Positions 59,323 through 64,000 of a DNA stretch of 64,000 nucleotides are shown here, one piece after another; positions within the stretch are counted from its first letter, which is position 1; each line of letters starts with the position of its first letter. The DNA lies in the NCBI GenBank assembly GCA_037179385.1, contig CM074195.1, positions 5,636,438 through 5,700,437 of the forward strand, in the 5' to 3' direction. Both the position numbers and the translations under genes were made by a program. The notes beneath the pieces were generated by a model. That model did not search any database, was not told the DNA's origin, and saw only the letters and a program-made list of their open reading frames with translations. The DNA comes from Holothuria scabra (lineage: Eukaryota > Echinodermata > Holothuroidea > Aspidochirotida > Holothuriidae).

Positions 59323-59391
59323 TTCATGGAATGCAACAGATAATTACCTAAATGCAGCAATCCATAATCTTGAACATTCCTGATCTTTAAA

Positions 59392-59925
59392 GGGCAAGAA
59401 CAGTAGTCACAAATTTATTTTGAAGCGACAGATAAATTTCAGTTTGCTTCTTTTTTCTCTCCAAAAGTAGTATATTTCCGGAATTCCAATATGGCACAGT
59501 GCCTTAGAGGCCCAGTTCTCTCACCCCAAACAGTGCCAATTCTCCTAACCTTCTTACTTAAGCCCCTCCCACAATTGTCTGAAATTCATCCTCATCAAGA
59601 TGAAATCTCAGTTTATTGCTTCAAGGTGAGTATAGAAAAGCTCAATTTATAAAATCAAAACACTCTCAGGACTGTTCATGCTGTGTAATATAAGCTTTGG
59701 TACTCTGCATTGTTTGAATTAGCTGTCAATCAAAGAGCTGAGCCAATTGAGAATTTCGGTACCCCTGTACAAAAATTGTAGTTTGAGGTGAGAGATTTGA
59801 CCCTTTAAAACTATATTTTACATTTGAGGAGAAAAAATACTGTCACATGACTCCCAACAGCCAATCATAAAAATGGAAAGTCTTCTACACTACTTCATGT
59901 TAGGATGAATGCATTCCCCCTTGTG
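59392..59925 (+). repeat. Dispersed repeat D, interrupted by family A
   Basis: The left part (tttaaagggcaagaacagta to ggaattccaatatggcac) and the right part (ttttacatttgaggagaaaa to ttcatgttaggatgaatgc) match uninterrupted D copies at 27.6, 33.3 and 60.0 kb. Confidence 0.65.
59507..59813 (+). repeat. Family A, full-length, nested in a family D copy
   Basis: Starts agaggcccagttctctcacc and ends gagatttgaccctttaa. The flanking sequence on both sides belongs to one family D repeat, so this is a nested insertion. Confidence 0.7.
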
Positions 59926-59967
59926 TTAAGGAAAAGCATAAACATTTCAAATAAATCATTTAATACT

Positions 59968-60241
59968 TTAAAGGGCAAGAGCAATTGCCCTAAACTTATT
60001 AGGAAGTAAAAGCAAAATCTGGCAATTTTCTTCTTCTCTTAAATCTTTTCAAGGTATCTTTCATCATATTTGAAGATGTCAGTATTGCACATTCAAAGAT
60101 ACCAAGCATGTTACTTCTTGTTAAATTCACACTTGAGGAGGAACAATGGTGTCAAATGACTCTCAACAGCCAATCATGGAACAAGACAGTCTATAACAAA
60201 ACTCCAAGTTGGGGTAACCGTGACTGCATGTCCCCTTTAAG
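59968..60241 (+). repeat. Dispersed repeat D, full-length copy
   Basis: Bounded by TTTAAAGGGCAAGAGCAA and CATGTCCCCTTTAA, which are inverted at their tips. Typical words are cacacttgaggagg, atgactctcaacagccaatc and aacaagacagtct. No frame. Confidence 0.7.
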
Positions 60242-60734
60242 GAAAAGCCTGTCAACATTTGAACCAATTTTTTTGTAACTTTAATATTTTAATAACATGG
60301 TATCATACATATTCATCAAAGACAATGGGACAGACTGTTATCTGTCGAGGAGCTGTCTTCCATCAAAGTAAATTTCTCTGACATGCTAAAACAAACCATC
60401 AATAAGTCACAACTTTTGCCGTCTCTTAAAATTATTGAGCAATGCATATACTTAGCAATCAGTCATCATATTGTACACAAATTACACATCTACAAGTGGC
60501 ATTTCAAAGAACTCCTTAGGTTTCATGATTTATTAGGAAGCTAAGGTACAATTTGCCTGACAAGTGCTGCATTCCATCTTGACAAGTTTCTGAGTTACAG
60601 AGTAACTTCATTTCAAATTGGGAAAACATTTTTACAAACCAAAGCTGCTATCTGCTGATTTATAAAAAAGTATATGTTATGCTGCAACCCTATAACATAC
60701 AAGTGACTCGTTTAAGTATCATGAATTACGACTA

Positions 60735-60905
60735 TGGGGTCTAGAATTCAAATCCTGGCTGGGTCATATCGAAGACTAAAAATGAGAACCCTACTGACAT
60801 TGTGCTTGGTGTTCAGCATAAGCAATGGAGTAGGGAAAAACAGGCTATACCTACAATCGGAAAAAGCTGTGTCCATGCAGTCCAACTTAAAAAAAACTAA
60901 CCAGT
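60735..60905 (+). repeat. SINE-like copy, family C, plus orientation
   Basis: ctagaattcaaatcctggct is B-box-like (ATTCAAATCC). Then come gggtcatatcgaagact, ctactgacattgtgcttggt and cagcataagcaatggagtag. Confidence 0.55.
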
Positions 60906-61005
60906 AAATCCTCATTCAACTAACTAACCCTAGGATAGGGAATCTGCTCTTCAGATGATAACAGTTACATGCACTCTGACGTACGCATGCATATGGGCTA
61001 CAACC

Positions 61006-61536
61006 AAAATGTAAAAAGGTTCATCTTTAATTGTACTCTACTTTGGGGACAAATCTACGGGATAAACTCTAAAACTCCCAAAATTGCGCTTCAATTTATT
61101 TTGTAAACCTAATTTGTAAACCTGTAATATTGTAAACCTTTAATTTGTAAACCTGTAAATATACCTCAAACTCATAACTTTCAAGTGTCACTTTGAAGTA
61201 ATATGACCAACTATCGTGTATGTAATGCACATATATGGTGTAAAATAATATTTGCATTCCAAAATATCATGGATGATTAAATATTCCAAAATGTAAAAAA
61301 GTCCATCAGTTTGTACTCTACTTAAGGGACAAATCTATGAGATAATCCCCAAAATTTCCAAAATTGTGCTTGAATTTTTTTGTAAACCCTAAATTTGAAT
61401 ACTGTACACATAACTCATAACTTTCAAGTGTCACTTTGAAGTAATATGACAGAGTCCAACTGTCATGTACATGTAATGCACATATTTGGTGTAAAATAAT
61501 ATGTGCATTCCAAAATATCATGGATGATTAAATTTT
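61006..61536 (+). repeat. Tandem duplication of about 265 bp
   Basis: 61006-61285 and 61286-61536 share ccaaaatgtaaaaa, cataactttcaagtgtcact, ttgaagtaatatgac and ccaaaatatcatggatgatt. The first unit also has four tttgtaaacct words. Confidence 0.8.
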
Positions 61537-62229
61537 CTTAATACAGTAAACTGTGCCATCTGGTTACTGTAGCTTATGTTTCAAAAAAAAATATGGAACA
61601 AGTTTTTACTCAGGTTTACCACTTCCCTACTACGGAAGACATAAAATTTGAATGCTCGCATGTTATGCAATTAATTTACAAAGCAACTTTTCAATCACCA
61701 ATTTCAAAATCAAATACAAAACACTTAAATTTTTTTTTTAATTAAAACATCCATATAGACCACAATGCAAACATACAACTCCCTACTGTAGCTTCATTTT
61801 ACCATGTTTTAATTTGCATTCAATGAAATGTGACGGCTACAGTATTCTAGATTTGGCAGACAAGAATGCACAAAAATTTCACCTAGTTGAATTGGATACG
61901 TACAAAGCTAATACTGCCATCAACGTAATTTTAAGTCAGTTCATTATCACATCCTCTCCTCAAACAATGTTGCCAGACAACATGAAATTTGAACTACTTG
62001 CATGGTCAGCTCAAAAGTTACTCCAGATATATGAAACTCTACTTCAGGCAAAGTATTGTACTGAAGATTTACTTTCAGTGTATCATTAAAATACAGAGAA
62101 CATATCACTACAAAGCTGAACAAACAAAAAATGAGAAGTGCTGAGATAATGAAACCAATTTTTAAAATACATGACGAAAAAATGGCGGCAAGCTTCTAGA
62201 CTGCTTGAGGTCTGAGAGCTGGGTCATCT

Positions 62230-62465
62230 CGAAGCGGCTTATGGAGTTGGTTCCTGAAATTCAACATTTTTTCCAAAGCTGTTAAGTTTTCTTCACATAC
62301 TAATGACAAATGGTCAAACTTAAACAACCCAGACATCCTTTATATAAAAACCTTTTTATGAGTGAGTAATTAATGGCTCAATTGGGTTTTCAAAAATTTG
62401 TGACTGACACTTTTTCAAAATATGCACAAAACTGATACAAGTCAGGACAACACAGAACTCAAAAT
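62230..62465 (-). repeat. Dispersed repeat F, reverse copy
   Basis: Reverse complement of the 20.0-kb copy: gagttggttcctgaaattca, gttttcttcacatactaatg, atgagtgagtaattaatgg and acaagtcaggacaacaca. Confidence 0.6.
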
Positions 62466-62490
62466 TGTAACTTTTTTCCTTAACCATTGG

Positions 62491-62674
62491 CAGTGTTGTA
62501 ACAAGTCATGACTCAAGTTACTTCTCTCAAAATGATAGTGACTTGATAGAATTCAGGAGTAATTTCCCCATTGAAATAGTACAGTGACTCAAATCAATGA
62601 CTGGACTCGAGTCACTTAAAAGTTTGAAAACTGGTGACTCCAGTCACTAATCTAGTGACTCGATTACAACACTG
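62491..62674. mobile_element. 184-bp hAT-like inverted-repeat element
   Basis: Starts CAGTGTTGTAAC and ends with the inverse, GATTACAACACTG. The flanks accattgg and gctattgg agree at 6 of 8 positions, like a worn 8-bp target duplication. The interior is a string of gactc/gagtc words. CAGTG-type ends and an 8-bp duplication are hAT hallmarks. Confidence 0.7.
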
Positions 62675-62689
62675 GCTATTGGATGTAAA

Positions 62690-64000
62690 ACTTGACTAAT
62701 CACGCTAATTACAAGCATTTTCATGTGGTAGTGTTCCTTAAACACTTACATTAACTTAGCCATATCAACTCAGTTAGCCTCTTTAATGTAAAAGAAAGCT
62801 GAATTCTCAAAAGTTAGTAGATGGGGTTTCATATACAGTATGCCTTGACTAACAACCATGCTCGTTTTATATCTGATATTGCACTCACAGCTTCTACAAG
62901 GATGTAATAAGAAGATAATGAACTTTGAAATGTACCTTTTACTGAACAGCAGACAGACTCAGGGAACTAATTTAACGTATTTCATATCCTATGGGATGAC
63001 ATGTCCTCACCTTGTGACTGATCTTTTAACAGTAGTAACAAGTTCCCATCCATATATTAGTAACACACTTCAAGATAAAATCAGATGTTGCTCTGTATAC
63101 TGCAGGGAAACCTAGATCAGTCAGATAAGATTTACAACACCCTATACACAAAGTGTCAACTACACAAGTTAAATAGGTATTTGTAGAAATGCAATATGGG
63201 TCAAGCTGAAGTGAAATCCTATTTGGTCTTTAATGGGTACACCTCATATAGTCATCTAATCAGTAGCGTATGTAGCCAAGATTATGTCATGGGGGAGGAG
63301 TTGGGGCATTACATGAGGGAAAAGTCTAAGGATAGAGAAAGAAAAACTGTTATTTTAGGTGTTTTTTGCCTTGCAAGGTTGGGTTATTGGGGGGGGGGGG
63401 GGGGTTCTAACCCCCAAAACCACCCAGTGGCTATGCCACTGCATCCAATCTATCCATATTTTGTCATAACATTCAAAAAAACAAATTCACATGGGCTTTC
63501 CTCACAAGAGGGAACCCTTTGACATCTGGCTAAGATAGATTAATCCAAACTTGATGAACAATAATCCAAACATGCCCCTTTTTCTGATTTTCAGATGAGT
63601 TAGTAAGACAAGGTTTTACAGCTCATTTTCTAACCAATCGGTTTAACTCAAGCCAGCCACAGCCTTTTCCCAGTTGTGGCTCACAGGCTTGTTATTTCAG
63701 ATTCCACAGGGATTGACAATACAGTAATGAAGGTGTCAGCTACAATATCATTGCAAAGGGAATTTTCCTCGTAAGGAGGATGACAGGCTGAACATCTGGG
63801 TACCACCTTGCACCCCACCTGCATAACCTCTCACCCCTAAGTTTTTATTTCTCTTAAACTTTAACTTTGATTCCAGTCATGTTTGTACAATGGCTTAATT
63901 AAATACAGTGAGTGTAAAATGGAATATAAAATAGTACATGTAAAATGAGTGTTATTTTATAAAATACACTTAGTAGCAAGCTTAGAGTACAATCACAGGT
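62690..64000. other. Non-coding, nothing recognised
   Basis: Contains a G run at 63391 and the family C fragment at 63600. Frames at 62858 and 63196 look like chance. Confidence 0.4.
63600..63705 (-). repeat. SINE-like copy, family C, fragment
   Basis: ttttacagctcattttctaa, ccaatcggtttaactcaagc and ttttcccagttgtggctcac match the left side of the family. Confidence 0.45.

Noticed and set aside
57631..60600. Possible upstream CAMTA exon (Trp-Asn words on the minus strand at 57631, 59471 and 60587)
   Set aside because: The residues around them do not match HRWNTNE and no donor follows in the right phase.

Overview
This is animal nuclear DNA, AT-rich and almost wholly non-coding. It looks like intron and intergenic sequence of an aquatic invertebrate. 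The repeat style (DIRS-type retrotransposon, short inverted-repeat elements, tandem arrays joined to (CA)n tracts) resembles echinoderms and other marine invertebrates, but I cannot fix the species from the sequence alone.

Host gene. The one host gene I recognise is on the minus strand. Three short exons at 44251-44318, 23175-23310 and 3562-3633 encode, in order and in compatible phase, 92 consecutive residues of the CG-1 DNA-binding domain of a CAMTA (calmodulin-binding transcription activator). They are separated by introns of about 20.9 kb and 19.5 kb. The start of the domain and the gene lies beyond 44318. The rest (end of CG-1, later domains) lies to the left of position 1. A weaker candidate is a plus-strand promoter and first exon (CCAAT boxes, TATA box, ATG, splice donor) at 25.9-26.2 kb inside the second intron.

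Mobile DNA. A structurally complete DIRS-type tyrosine-recombinase retrotransposon occupies 49105-55636 on the minus strand. It has gag, reverse transcriptase/RNase H, tyrosine recombinase, inverted terminal repeats, and an internal complementary region that joins copies of both termini. It sits in the same sense as CAMTA, inside an older short repeat, with no target duplication. The introns also hold many short elements: three families (A, B, D) with TTAA-AGG termini, tRNA-related SINE-like copies (C), inverted-repeat elements with visible target duplications (5.7 kb, 45.4 kb, 62.5 kb), and other dispersed families (E, F).

Tandem arrays. A 145-bp unit recurs in arrays at 14.9-15.6 kb and 40.1-41.9 kb, with degenerate relatives at 12.1, 36.9 and 38.3 kb. 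Each unit carries a TGACCTTTGACCT-type sequence, which is a DR1 nuclear-receptor site read on the other strand. Three arrays end in a (CA)n tract and then a short hairpin whose stem shows compensatory base changes. This suggests a defined mobile element, perhaps Helitron/Helentron-related, rather than a simple satellite.

No rRNA, convincing tRNA gene or CRISPR is present. Most open frames outside the DIRS element and the CAMTA exons look like chance frames or repeat sequence.
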